Shown here: in pieces, positions 1 to 7,065 of the stretch
Position numbering within the stretch: the first letter of the stretch is position 1
How the letters are laid out: each line of letters starts with the position of its first letter
NCBI GenBank assembly: GCA_027435495.1
Contig: DAHZZC010000036.1
Coordinates: 1-9,356 of the forward strand
DNA: 9,356 nt
Origin: Planctomycetales bacterium
GTDB lineage: Bacteria; Planctomycetota; Planctomycetia; Isosphaerales; Isosphaeraceae
Direction of reading: 5' to 3'
Made by a program: the position numbers and the translations under genes
Notes under the pieces: generated by a model
What the model saw: only the letters and a program-made list of their open reading frames with translations
Told to the model about the DNA's origin: nothing
The model's database searches: none

Positions 1-1122
1 ACCATGCCCCCCATGATGGGCATGATGACCCTCGCCCGAATGATCATGTACTTCTGCGGAGACTACGATAGCTGGGATCAGCGCAGCCTCATGATGGGCA
101 TGGGCGGCGGCATGATGGGCGGCGGCATGATGGGCGGCGGCATGGGCGGCGGCATGGGCGGCGGTATGATGGGGGGCGGGATGCGGTCTGTGCCTCCCTC
201 GACGCTTTCGGCCGCGGACCTGAAGCCGCGGCAGACGCGGAACCTGCCGACGCGAATGGTGAGTCTCTCGGGGCCGAATCCTGAGACAGGGCTGACGCTG
301 CCGCAGGAAGGCGAGCCGGTCCAGTTGCTGGGTGATGCCGCGGATGCGAATGTGAACCCGCTGGTTCAGAAAGCGCTTCGTCGGCTGGCGACTGAGAAGG
401 TGCCGACCTCGGTCTCGCAACTGGTGATGTGGCGGCTGACCTCGAACCTTGAGTGGGGCCAGATCGCCGGTCTGGCCACGTGGGCGAATCCTTACGAGTT
501 GACGCTCGCTCGTGAGTTTGTGGCCGGGATCGAGGCGGAGCAGGCGGACGAGCGGGGCTCGCTGCTCTTCCAGGTCGAGGCGGCCGACGAGTCGAGCCGG
601 CCGATGGCCGACTCGCTGACGAAGGTTCTTGAGGGCCAGACGGTGCTGGGGCTCCGGGCGAAGATGGGGGTTCCTGCTCAGCCGGAGGGTCCGGCGGTGG
701 CCTGCCGGGTCCGGATCAAGGCCGGCGAGGCGACCGTTCAGGTGGCGACCAGCGACGGACCGGCCCGGAAGTGGGTCGCGTTCGGCAAGTTCGCGGTCAA
801 GGCCGATGACGCCGCGAAGCTCGCCGATGGCGTCGCCGAGGGGATCATTGGTCGGCTCGTCCGGGCCCAGATGACGAAGGGGCACCACGAGAAGGGCAAG
901 ATGGTCTACCTGGTCCGGATCGACAACGCCTCGCCGATGATCCTCAGCGGCCTGGCACTCCAGGGCGCCGGCAGCAAGCCGACCGACCCCTCCCGGCCGA
1001 TGACCAGCCTGGGCATCCCGCCGAGGAAGTATCTGACGATCCCTGCCAGCGAGGACATCGTGAAGGCTCTCGGTCTGAAGCAGGGCATCCGGGTCACGGC
1101 GCTGGACCTCAGCGGCCTGTGA
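1..1122 (+). CDS. Hypothetical protein with Met/Gly-only tract (5'-partial)
   Basis: I do not recognise the family. The reading frame is open to the left edge, and the first ATG (position 4) lies in sequence that looks internal, so the true start and any signal peptide are probably upstream. Counting from that ATG, 372 residues are visible. Residues 30-60 consist only of Met and Gly (12 Met, 19 Gly) in MGGG/MMGGG units. This is followed by a Pro/Arg-containing linker and a soluble region of about 270 residues with no membrane segment. The C-terminal part (about 300-372) alternates hydrophobic and polar residues like a beta-rich domain (VYLVRIDNAS, then KYLTIP). The gene ends at a TGA and is followed at once by a strong hairpin. 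It converges with the M16 genes and so is not in their operon. A secreted or envelope protein is likely by composition, but no function can be assigned. Confidence 0.75.
   Translation, partial: TMPPMMGMMTLARMIMYFCGDYDSWDQRSLMMGMGGGMMGGGMMGGGMGGGMGGGMMGGGMRSVPPSTLSAADLKPRQTRNLPTRMVSLSGPNPETGLTLPQEGEPVQLLGDAADANVNPLVQKALRRLATEKVPTSVSQLVMWRLTSNLEWGQIAGLATWANPYELTLAREFVAGIEAEQADERGSLLFQVEAADESSRPMADSLTKVLEGQTVLGLRAKMGVPAQPEGPAVACRVRIKAGEATVQVATSDGPARKWVAFGKFAVKADDAAKLADGVAEGIIGRLVRAQMTKGHHEKGKMVYLVRIDNASPMILSGLALQGAGSKPTDPSRPMTSLGIPPRKYLTIPASEDIVKALGLKQGIRVTALDLSGL
91..183 (+). repeat. In-frame ATG/GGC repeat encoding Met-Gly tract
   Basis: Imperfect tandem units built from ATG and GGC codons, mostly ATG(ATG)GGCGGCGGC of 12 or 15 bases. 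They encode seven blocks of Gly separated by single or double Met. Third-base changes (GGT, GGG) occur near the 3' end, so the array is not perfectly homogeneous. Such a tract is prone to slippage in multiples of three bases, which would change its length without breaking the frame. Confidence 0.85.
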
Positions 1123-1152
1123 TCGTGGGTGGAAGATTGGACGGCTGCGACC

Positions 1153-1209
1153 AAAAATCAGGGACCGGGCCGGAAGGTGGATGGCCTTCCTGTCCGGTCC
1201 CTTTGCTTT
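1153..1209. terminator. Bidirectional intrinsic terminator between convergent genes
   Basis: An 18-bp stem pairs 1160-1177 with 1185-1202 around a 7-base loop (TGGATGG). There is one G-U wobble and one mismatch; the outer arm is AGGGACCGG / CCGGTCCCT. On the plus strand the stem is followed by TTTGCTTT. On the minus strand the opposite flank reads TGATTTTTGG. Both flanks are T-rich in their own reading direction, which fits termination of the gene ending at 1122 and of the minus-strand gene ending at 1224. Confidence 0.8.
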
Positions 1210-1223
1210 GGTCGTCGGAGGCT

Positions 1224-2462
1224 TCAGGCGGGCGGGTGAATCTCGGTGGTCGGGCCGACCGAGACGATTGTCATGGGCCAGAGGGGCCAGTCGGCGAGGA
1301 GGCGGCGGATGTCGTCGGAGGTGACGCGGCCGAAGGCCTCCAGTTCCTGCTCGACTGAGATGTACGCCCGGTGGTACATCCAGTGGAAGCCCAGGGAGGC
1401 CAGCCGCCCCATCGGCCGCTCGCTCCGGAGGACCGAGCGGGCCAGGACCTTGTTCTTCGCCTGGACGAGCTCCTCCTCGGTCGGGCCCTCGCTCATCAGG
1501 CCCCGGTAGACGTCGGCGACCCGTTCGAGATTCTCTCGGGTCGAGTCGGGCTCGCAGCTCAGGAACGTGAAGAAGGCGCCCGACTGGTTATAGTCCTGGT
1601 ACGAGAGTTCCGCGCCGTCGGCGTGGCCCGGGTCGATCAGGGCCCAGTAGAGCCGGGAGCCGGTGTGGTCGCCGAGAATGGTGGCGAGCAGATGGGCGGC
1701 ATATCGGTCGGCCGATTCGAGCGGCGGGCCATCGGCGACACCGACGACGGTCTGCTGCTGGTCTTCTGCCCGAAGGATCGCCCGGAACGCGCGCGACCCG
1801 TGGGCGGGGACCGCCTGGCGTGGCGCTGGGCCTCCCTTCCAGGCACCGCAATGCTTTTCGGCGAGCTCGACCAAGGGCTGCCAAACTCCCTTGCCGGCAA
1901 ACGCCAGGACGATGTTCGCGGGGCTGTAGCGACGGTCGAAATACTCTCGCATCTGCGGGGCGGTCATCGCGGTGATCGATTCGACCGTACCGAGGATGCT
2001 GTTCCCCAGCGGATGCCCGCCGTAGTGCGCCGTCTTGGCCGCCTCGTAGGCGACCGACATGGGGTTGTCGAGGTACATCCGGATTTCCTCGACGATCACC
2101 TGCTTCTCGGTCTCGAAGTCCTCGTCGCGGAGCGAGGGCCGGAGGATGTCCGAGAGGACGTCGAACGAGGTGGGCAGGTACTCCGGCAGGCAGGTCACGT
2201 GATAGAAGGTGTCTTCCTCGGAGGTCTGGGCGTTGTGCTTGGCGCCGACCCGGTCGAAGTCGCGGTTGACAGCCAGCGCGTTGCGTCGGTCGGTCCCCTT
2301 GAAGGTCATGTGCTCGAGGAAGTGCGAGACGCCGGCGACCTCACTCGACTCGTCGCGGCTCCCCGCCTTGACGAAGAACCCGGCCGCGACCGAGTGCGCC
2401 CGATCGTTCAGCTCGGCGATCACCTGCAATCCGTTAGGAAGGGTCGTCTGGTGGAACGGCAT
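1224..2462 (-). CDS. M16 family zinc metallopeptidase, catalytic subunit
   Basis: A 412-residue protein of the M16 (pitrilysin/insulinase/mitochondrial processing peptidase) family, in the size range of M16B subunits. The N-terminal domain carries the inverted zinc motif HFLEH (H47, E50, H51). The distal Glu ligand is E126 in VIVEEI, 75 residues after H51, as in processing peptidase beta. The C-terminal domain begins around 225. The Arg-Tyr motif normally found there (REKxGLxY) is absent: after GSRLYWAL the sequence continues IDPGHADGAELSY, with no equivalent Arg. The protein should therefore need a partner, and the upstream gene supplies the missing motif. No signal peptide is visible, so it is probably cytoplasmic. 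The ATG at 2462 follows a 150-base gap and has no clear Shine-Dalgarno sequence. The frame is closed by a stop 33 bases further upstream, so little extension is possible. The substrate is unknown. Confidence 0.93.
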   Translation of the reverse strand: MPFHQTTLPNGLQVIAELNDRAHSVAAGFFVKAGSRDESSEVAGVSHFLEHMTFKGTDRRNALAVNRDFDRVGAKHNAQTSEEDTFYHVTCLPEYLPTSFDVLSDILRPSLRDEDFETEKQVIVEEIRMYLDNPMSVAYEAAKTAHYGGHPLGNSILGTVESITAMTAPQMREYFDRRYSPANIVLAFAGKGVWQPLVELAEKHCGAWKGGPAPRQAVPAHGSRAFRAILRAEDQQQTVVGVADGPPLESADRYAAHLLATILGDHTGSRLYWALIDPGHADGAELSYQDYNQSGAFFTFLSCEPDSTRENLERVADVYRGLMSEGPTEEELVQAKNKVLARSVLRSERPMGRLASLGFHWMYHRAYISVEQELEAFGRVTSDDIRRLLADWPLWPMTIVSVGPTTEIHPPA

Positions 2463-2612
2463 CGTGGGTCGTGGTCCGTGTACGGGGATGGAGTTTCAGG
2501 ACCTGGGCGGCTCGTGGTCGCCCTGGAACAGTACCAGGATGGTCTGCCGGAACGAAGGTGGCCTGCGTCTCCGTCGACCTCATCGAGCGGGAGGGCCATC
2601 CCACCTGCGTGG

Positions 2613-3893
2613 TCAAGCGGAACTGGTTCGCAAAGCGTTTGGCCCGAGAGTGACGATTGTAAGTCCCTCGGGACCGGTGAGTGAGGCGGCGTACCGCGAG
2701 ACCTCCTCGGGCGTGAGGGCGTCGAGCGCCTCGGCGATCTCGTCGAGCGACCGGACCCGGCCGAGGAAGTACCAGTCGGAGGCCAGGGCGCCCGACCGGC
2801 TCATGCTCGACTCCTGGGCCATGATGAGCGACGACTTCAGGCCCGCCCGCATGGTTTGCAACTCTTCCAGATCGACGCCGTCGCGGCCGAGGCGGTCGAT
2901 CTCGGCGAGCATCACGTCGAGGGTCTGCTGGGCGCGGTCGGCGGAGGTTCCGGCGTAGCAGAGCAGGGCTCCGCGCTCGCGGTGCCCCTCGTAGCTCGCG
3001 TAGACCGAGTAACAAAGTCCGCGCTTCTCGCGGACCTCGGTGAAAAGCCGGGCTGAGGAGTAGCCGCCGAGGATCGCCACGGCGGCGCGGGCGGCGTAAT
3101 AGTCGGGACTGTCGACCGTCGCGGCCGGTCGGGCCAGAGCGATCTGGATCTGCTGGGTTTCTCGGAGGATGTGGTCGCGGGCGGGACCGACCGGGCGCTC
3201 CTGAATCCTCGGCTCGGGCCGGGGCGACCACTCTCCGAAGAGCCGGCCGACCGCGTCGCGAAGCCTCGGCCAGTCGATCGCACCGGCGACCCCGAGGATG
3301 GCGCCGTTGGGCCGGTAGCTCGCCTCCCAGAACCGCTGCAAATCGGCCGGCGCCAGCGAGGCAACGCCCTCGGGCGAGCCAGGCGAGGGCCGACCCCAGG
3401 GATCGGGGAAATGCCGGCGCCTCAGCTCGTAAATCACCTTCGAGCCCGGGTCGTCCTCCAGGCTCCGAAGGTTCTGGGCACAAAGCGCCCGGATCGGCTC
3501 GACCTCCTCCTCGTCGAGGTGAGGACGGAGGACCATGTCGGCAAACAGCTCGAGGGCCGGCTCGAGGTTGCGACCGAGGGTCGCCGCGGCGATCGAGGTA
3601 TGGAGGGTCTGGGCGCTCTCGGCGTGGCTGACGCCCAGGTTATCGAGGGCGGTGAGCAGTTCTCGGCTATCTCGATCGCCGGCCCCCCGGGTGATCCACT
3701 CGGCAGTCATGGTGGCCGCGCCGCCGGGAAGGTCAAGACCGTCGGCTGCCTCGTACGCGGCACCGGCGGGCATCAACATCGTGAAGGCGGCCGACTGCAC
3801 GCCCGGCATCGCCTCGGCGAGCAGCACCAGACCGTTCGGAAAGACGTGCTGCTGGATGGTCGTCGGAGGAGAATGCGCTTCGGTCACGGACAC
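2613..3893 (-). CDS. M16 family peptidase, non-catalytic partner subunit
   Basis: A 426-residue M16-fold protein whose metal site is destroyed. The segment aligned with GVSHFLEHMTFKGT of the downstream partner reads GAATMTAEWITRGA, so the two His and the Glu become T61, E65 and A64. The distal Glu aligns with Q140. The C-terminal domain keeps the conserved motif RLFTEVREKRGLCYSVYAS, including R288 and Y295, which in M16B enzymes helps bind substrate. It thus resembles the inactive half of a heterodimeric M16B protease. It lies 150 bases upstream of the catalytic subunit on the same strand, so co-expression is likely. The longest frame starts at GTG 3893. A second GTG two codons later (3887) is preceded by AGAGG at a 5-base spacing and may be the real start. 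No signal peptide is seen. Confidence 0.93.
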   Translation of the reverse strand: MSVTEAHSPPTTIQQHVFPNGLVLLAEAMPGVQSAAFTMLMPAGAAYEAADGLDLPGGAATMTAEWITRGAGDRDSRELLTALDNLGVSHAESAQTLHTSIAAATLGRNLEPALELFADMVLRPHLDEEEVEPIRALCAQNLRSLEDDPGSKVIYELRRRHFPDPWGRPSPGSPEGVASLAPADLQRFWEASYRPNGAILGVAGAIDWPRLRDAVGRLFGEWSPRPEPRIQERPVGPARDHILRETQQIQIALARPAATVDSPDYYAARAAVAILGGYSSARLFTEVREKRGLCYSVYASYEGHRERGALLCYAGTSADRAQQTLDVMLAEIDRLGRDGVDLEELQTMRAGLKSSLIMAQESSMSRSGALASDWYFLGRVRSLDEIAEALDALTPEEVSRYAASLTGPEGLTIVTLGPNALRTSSA

Positions 3894-4055
3894 CTCTGGA
3901 TTGCCGATCGGACCCCTACCGGCCCCGGCCGATTGGGGCGGGGAATCCGCAGTCTGGGAACTTCACCGTAGCGACCCGCCGCCTTCGCCGCAACCTCTTT
4001 CCGGGCGAGCCGGAACGCCAACCGGCGCACGCCACCGGCTGTCTGCCCGGAGCGA

Positions 4056-4616
4056 TCAGCAATCCACCGCCTTGTAGAGGGTCTTGACCCGGCGGAAGCC
4101 GACCTCGCGGTACAACTGGACAGCCGAGGCGTTTTCGGCGGTGACCTCGAGGTAGGCCCGATGCAGCCCGGACTGGTAAAATCCGGCGAGCGCCCGGCGG
4201 ACCAGCGCCTTGCCGAGCCCGAGCCCACGACACGCCGGAATCACTCCGACATTCTGGATCGCCCCAATCCCGTTCGGATCGCGAACGCCCTGAACTGTCC
4301 CGCAGTAGCCCTCAGGACCGGCGATCAGCCAGGTGGCTTCGGGGAGAAATCCACCCTTGCGACGGATTTCGCTCATCAGCCGGCGACAGCCGTAGCGATC
4401 GCCAAGGCACGGAAAGACGTAGGCATCGACCTCGCCGAGAAAGCAGCGGTACTTCACCTCGGCGTGATGATCCAGCAGCGAATCTTCCCAGGGAATCCAG
4501 AGGAACGGCTCGGGCAAGACCGACGACGTGACAGCGCGATCGAGGTCGATCTCCATCCGGAACCGCTTGTAATACGTGATCGCCATCACCACGCCAGGAT
4601 CCCGATCACCGCCCAT
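4056..4616 (-). CDS. GNAT family N-acetyltransferase
   Basis: A 186-residue protein with the acetyl-CoA-binding GNAT core in its C-terminal half. Motif A is NVGVIPACRGLGLGKALVRR, with the pyrophosphate-loop pattern R130-x-x-G133-x-G135. Motif B follows as ENASAVQLYREVGF, with the usual Tyr at 169. The N-terminal half (YYKRFRMEIDL, then HAEVKYRCF and VFPCLGDRYGCRRLM) is typical of a family I recall mainly from planctomycetes; that recollection is not checked. The acceptor substrate is unknown. The longest frame starts at ATG 4616, preceded by AAGGG at a short distance. ATG 4586 (MAITYYKRF) is an alternative that fits the conserved N-terminus better. A near-consensus promoter lies just upstream. 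The M16 pair starts 162 bases downstream on the same strand and might share the transcript. Confidence 0.92.
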   Translation of the reverse strand: MGGDRDPGVVMAITYYKRFRMEIDLDRAVTSSVLPEPFLWIPWEDSLLDHHAEVKYRCFLGEVDAYVFPCLGDRYGCRRLMSEIRRKGGFLPEATWLIAGPEGYCGTVQGVRDPNGIGAIQNVGVIPACRGLGLGKALVRRALAGFYQSGLHRAYLEVTAENASAVQLYREVGFRRVKTLYKAVDC

Positions 4617-4659
4617 CGCCCTTGTCTGTCCGCCGGGATAAGCCCGGTCGCCGGAAGGG

Positions 4660-4689
4660 ATTATAAGGAGGTCCGCCGCGGACGGTCAA
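4660..4689 (-). promoter_or_regulatory. Sigma-70-type promoter for the GNAT gene
   Basis: On the minus strand, TTGACC (4689-4684) is separated by 18 bases from a perfect TATAAT (4665-4660). Transcription would start near 4653, leaving a leader of about 36 bases to ATG 4616 or about 66 bases to ATG 4586. A small inverted repeat, CCGGG-ATAAG-CCCGG (4633-4647), falls within that leader. In an otherwise GC-rich region this is the best promoter match in the window. Confidence 0.65.
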
Positions 4690-4756
4690 ACACCATGCCG
4701 CTCGCTCCCAGAAGCGGGCTCAATGCCCCCCAGATCCCCGGGCGATCACGAAGGGA

Positions 4757-6751
4757 TCAACTCAGATCGCGGCGAGCGGGCGGGGACGAGGCCGGTGCAC
4801 CCCCGCCCTCGCGTCCGGGCCGGGCGATCAGCATCGGGACATCCACCTGATGGCGAACCCGGTCCACCGTCTGACCCAGAAGCAGGTCGCGGACCATTCC
4901 GTGGCCGTGCGAGCCGACGACCAGCAGGTCGACCGGGTCGCGCTTCAGGTGCGAGACCAGCTCACCCGCCGGGTCGGTCCCGTAGAGCAGGGTAGCCCGG
5001 GCACGATAGCCCCGGTCGCGCAGCGAGTTGACCAGGCCGTCAAGGTAACGCTGGTCCGACTCAGTCTCACGGTCCGCGGTCTCGGGACCGAGAACCCGCG
5101 TCATCGCCGTATCCACGACATGCAGGAGGACCAACTCGGGCGATCCCGACGGCGACTGCGCCAGTCCAAGAGCCCGGTTGAGGATCTCGGCATCGCCCCG
5201 GCCGTGCTCCAGCGCCACACCGATGCGCTCCATGGGCCGGGTGCGAAAGGCGTCGGCCCAGTCCAGCTCGACAGGTGCCTTCGCCCCCCACTCAGGCGAC
5301 CGCTGGACGATCGGCTTGATCGTGACCCAGAGAAGCAGCACCACCGCCCCGCCCGCCACGCCGTAGAGCGCCCCGCCGGCCAGCCAGGCCATCGGGATCG
5401 GTCCGATCGAGATCCCCGAGGCTGCTGCCATACCCACCCACTGGCCGATCTGGTCCCAGACCAGCTTGGCATTGAGCGCCACGATGATCCCCGCCGTGAT
5501 CCAGGCCAGGATCTGCCCCCACCAGGGTGTCGCGAATGTCCCCATGTTCCGCCGGTTCGCCGTGAAATGGATCAGCGGGATCACCGCGAACGAAAGCTGA
5601 AGGCTCAAAATCACCTGACTCAGGACGAGCAACCCCTGTGTCGACCCCTCTCCCGCGATCGCGATCGTTGCCACCGCTGGCACCAGCGCGAGCGTCCGCG
5701 TGATCAACCGGCGGAGCCAGGGCGCCATTCTGAGATGGAGATAGCCCTCCATCACGATCTGACCGGCGAGCGTCCCGGTGAGTGTCGAACTCTGGCCGGC
5801 GCAAAGCAGAGCGACGCCGAAAAGGATGGGCGCCATCCCGCCCAGGAACCCCGGCAGCAGCCGGTGCGCCTCCTCAATACTCTCCACGGCGATCCCGCGG
5901 CGATGGAAGACCGCCGCACTCAGGATTAAAATCGCCGCGTTCACAAAGAACGCCGCATTCAGCGCAATGGCGGAGTCGACCAGATAATACCGGCAGGCCG
6001 TCGCCTTGCTCCTGGTGTCGGCACCAATCCGCCGCGTCTGCACGAGCGCTGAGTGCAAGTAGAGGTTGTGCGGCATCACCGTGGCGCCCAGGATCCCGAT
6101 CGCCACATAAAGCGCTCCCTCGCCTGGCAGGCTCGGCTTCAAACCCGCGACCACTCCGCCCCAGTCAGGACCGGCGAGAAAGATCTGGACCAGGAAGCAT
6201 GCCGCGATCGTTCCCACCAGCGCCAGGATCACCGCCTCAACCTGCCGCATTCCCCAACGCTGGAGAGACAGTAGCAGAAACGTATCGAATGCCGTGACCA
6301 CACATCCCCAGAGCAGCGGGAGACCAAACAGCAGCTTCAGCGCGATGATCGTTCCAAGGATCTCAGCCAGGTCGCAGGCCGCGATGGCGATCTCGGCGAG
6401 CAACCAGAGAATCACGTTCACACCCGGCGAATATTCCGCCCGACAGGCCTGCGCCAGGTCGTGCCCTGTGACCACTCCCAGCCGCGCTGAGAGCGTCTGC
6501 AAGAGGACAGCCATCATGTTCGACATCAGCAGAACCCAGATCAGCGCGTAGCCGAACAGCGCCCCGCCAGCCAGGTCCGTCGCCCAGTTCCCCGGGTCCA
6601 TGTACCCAACACTCACCAGGTACGCCGGACCCAGAAAGGCCAGGAACTGCCGCCATTGCCGCGACCCACCACGACCCGACGGCACCGCTACCGAACTGTG
6701 CACCTCGTCGAGCGACCGCCGATCCGGTGAGATCCCTTCCGCCATTGCCAT
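4757..6751 (-). CDS. Nramp divalent metal transporter with C-terminal UspA domain
   Basis: A 664-residue fusion. Residues about 36-480 form an Nramp (MntH-type) transporter with around eleven hydrophobic helices. Helix 1 has the metal-binding DPGN motif (D52, N55) and helix 6 has MPHN (M226). The D-to-M spacing of 174 equals that of the structurally known Deinococcus transporter (D56, M230), and AGQSSTLTGTLAGQ marks a later conserved helix. Proton-coupled uptake of Mn2+ or Fe2+ is expected. Residues about 506-645 are a universal-stress-protein domain (RIGVALEHG, then ELVLLHVVD, then DLLVVGSHGHGMVRDLLLG). In its nucleotide loop the usual Ser/Thr after the last Gly is Q627. The C-terminal 20 residues are a polar, Pro/Gly-rich tail. 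ATG 6751 has GAGG six bases upstream; a second ATG follows two codons later. It is divergent from the 7066 gene and ends 140 bases before the GNAT start. Confidence 0.95.
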   Translation of the reverse strand: MAMAEGISPDRRSLDEVHSSVAVPSGRGGSRQWRQFLAFLGPAYLVSVGYMDPGNWATDLAGGALFGYALIWVLLMSNMMAVLLQTLSARLGVVTGHDLAQACRAEYSPGVNVILWLLAEIAIAACDLAEILGTIIALKLLFGLPLLWGCVVTAFDTFLLLSLQRWGMRQVEAVILALVGTIAACFLVQIFLAGPDWGGVVAGLKPSLPGEGALYVAIGILGATVMPHNLYLHSALVQTRRIGADTRSKATACRYYLVDSAIALNAAFFVNAAILILSAAVFHRRGIAVESIEEAHRLLPGFLGGMAPILFGVALLCAGQSSTLTGTLAGQIVMEGYLHLRMAPWLRRLITRTLALVPAVATIAIAGEGSTQGLLVLSQVILSLQLSFAVIPLIHFTANRRNMGTFATPWWGQILAWITAGIIVALNAKLVWDQIGQWVGMAAASGISIGPIPMAWLAGGALYGVAGGAVVLLLWVTIKPIVQRSPEWGAKAPVELDWADAFRTRPMERIGVALEHGRGDAEILNRALGLAQSPSGSPELVLLHVVDTAMTRVLGPETADRETESDQRYLDGLVNSLRDRGYRARATLLYGTDPAGELVSHLKRDPVDLLVVGSHGHGMVRDLLLGQTVDRVRHQVDVPMLIARPGREGGGAPASSPPARRDLS

Positions 6752-6797
6752 ATCATGCCTCGTCCATCCACCCTCTTAAGCCTGGCTCGACCACTCT

Positions 6798-6826
6798 GTT
6801 ATAACTCATCACGCCGATTCATCCAA
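6798..6826 (-). promoter_or_regulatory. Possible promoter for the Nramp fusion gene
   Basis: On the minus strand, TTGGAT (6826-6821) is followed after 17 bases by TATAAC (6803-6798). The -10 is good and the -35 matches only in TTG. It would give a leader of about 40 bases to ATG 6751. The core GTTATAAC is itself palindromic, so the -10 could be read either way, but no suitable -35 exists for the plus direction. Confidence 0.4.
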
Positions 6827-6830
6827 GTCT

Positions 6831-6872
6831 GGATTCCGATCGGCGTAAATTGGTTTTTTGGGAATCCAAAAA
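6831..6872. repeat. Nested inverted repeats, candidate operator
   Basis: Two overlapping dyads are present. GGATTCC (6831-6837) is the exact inverse of GGAATCC (6861-6867), with 23 bases between them. The second copy also lies inside a tighter dyad, TTTTTGG-GAAT-CCAAAAA (6855-6872), with 7-bp arms. The site lies just upstream of the putative transporter -35. A regulator-binding site is plausible, but it does not match the Fur or DtxR consensus I know. Confidence 0.4.
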
Positions 6873-6919
6873 TCCCGCCGGCCGAAACGCAAATTCCACG
6901 CAATCGCCATGTCAGGTAT

Positions 6920-6951
6920 CGGCGGGGAAGGTTGAAGGGAGTGACCCGCCG
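6920..6951 (+). repeat. Hairpin in the upstream region of the 7066 gene
   Basis: A perfect 7-bp GC stem, CGGCGGG (6920-6926) with CCCGCCG (6945-6951), encloses an 18-base purine-rich loop containing GGTTGAAGGGAGTGA. It lies about 115 bases before the start codon. No T-run follows directly; TTTTTT appears only about 20 bases later. It could be a leader structure or an operator. I recognise no riboswitch family. Confidence 0.3.
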
Positions 6952-7065
6952 GAAAATCTGGGTGCGCATGTCCTTTTTTAGCGCAGCCAGCGTAATAGGT
7001 CTTAGAATTGCAACGATGACATCCTGGACGCGCAGCCGAAAACGACGCCGAGCAAGGAGACAGCC

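Larger units (their letters stand above)
6752..7065. other. Divergent intergenic region, AT-richer, with inverted repeats
   Basis: These 314 bases separate the Nramp fusion from the first Tyr-rich gene and are clearly less GC-rich than the flanking genes, with runs of T at 6854-6859 and 6973-6979. No convincing gene lies here; open frames crossing it show no recognisable protein features. Contents listed separately are a putative promoter toward the transporter, inverted repeats at 6831-6872, and a leader hairpin at 6920-6951 on the side of the 7066 gene. A weak -10-like TAGAAT (7003-7008) has no matching -35, so the start of the rightward transcript is undetermined. Confidence 0.6.

Noticed and set aside
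1371..2684. 437-codon plus-strand open frame opposite the M16 catalytic gene
   Set aside because: It is antisense to a gene with clear M16 motifs, has low-complexity Arg/Gly/Val composition and no recognisable domain. High GC makes long antisense frames common.
2434..3483. 349-codon minus-strand frame overlapping the non-catalytic M16 gene
   Set aside because: It is a shadow in another register with extreme Arg/Ala/Pro content. The overlapping frame carries real M16 motifs.
4664..4850. Perfect Shine-Dalgarno TAAGGAGGT on the plus strand with an ATG at 4694
   Set aside because: The ATG is 21 bases from the site, the open frame is low-complexity and overlaps the 3' end of the Nramp-UspA gene. 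The site coincides with the -10 of the minus-strand promoter.
4850..5929. 359-codon plus-strand open frame opposite the Nramp-UspA gene
   Set aside because: It is rich in Arg, Pro, Gln and Asp, as expected for the complement of membrane-protein codons, and the opposite strand encodes an unmistakable transporter.
6831..7065. Manganese riboswitch or other known RNA element near the Nramp gene
   Set aside because: I could not find the conserved yybP-ykoY loops in either direction, and the putative transporter leader is only about 40 bases long.
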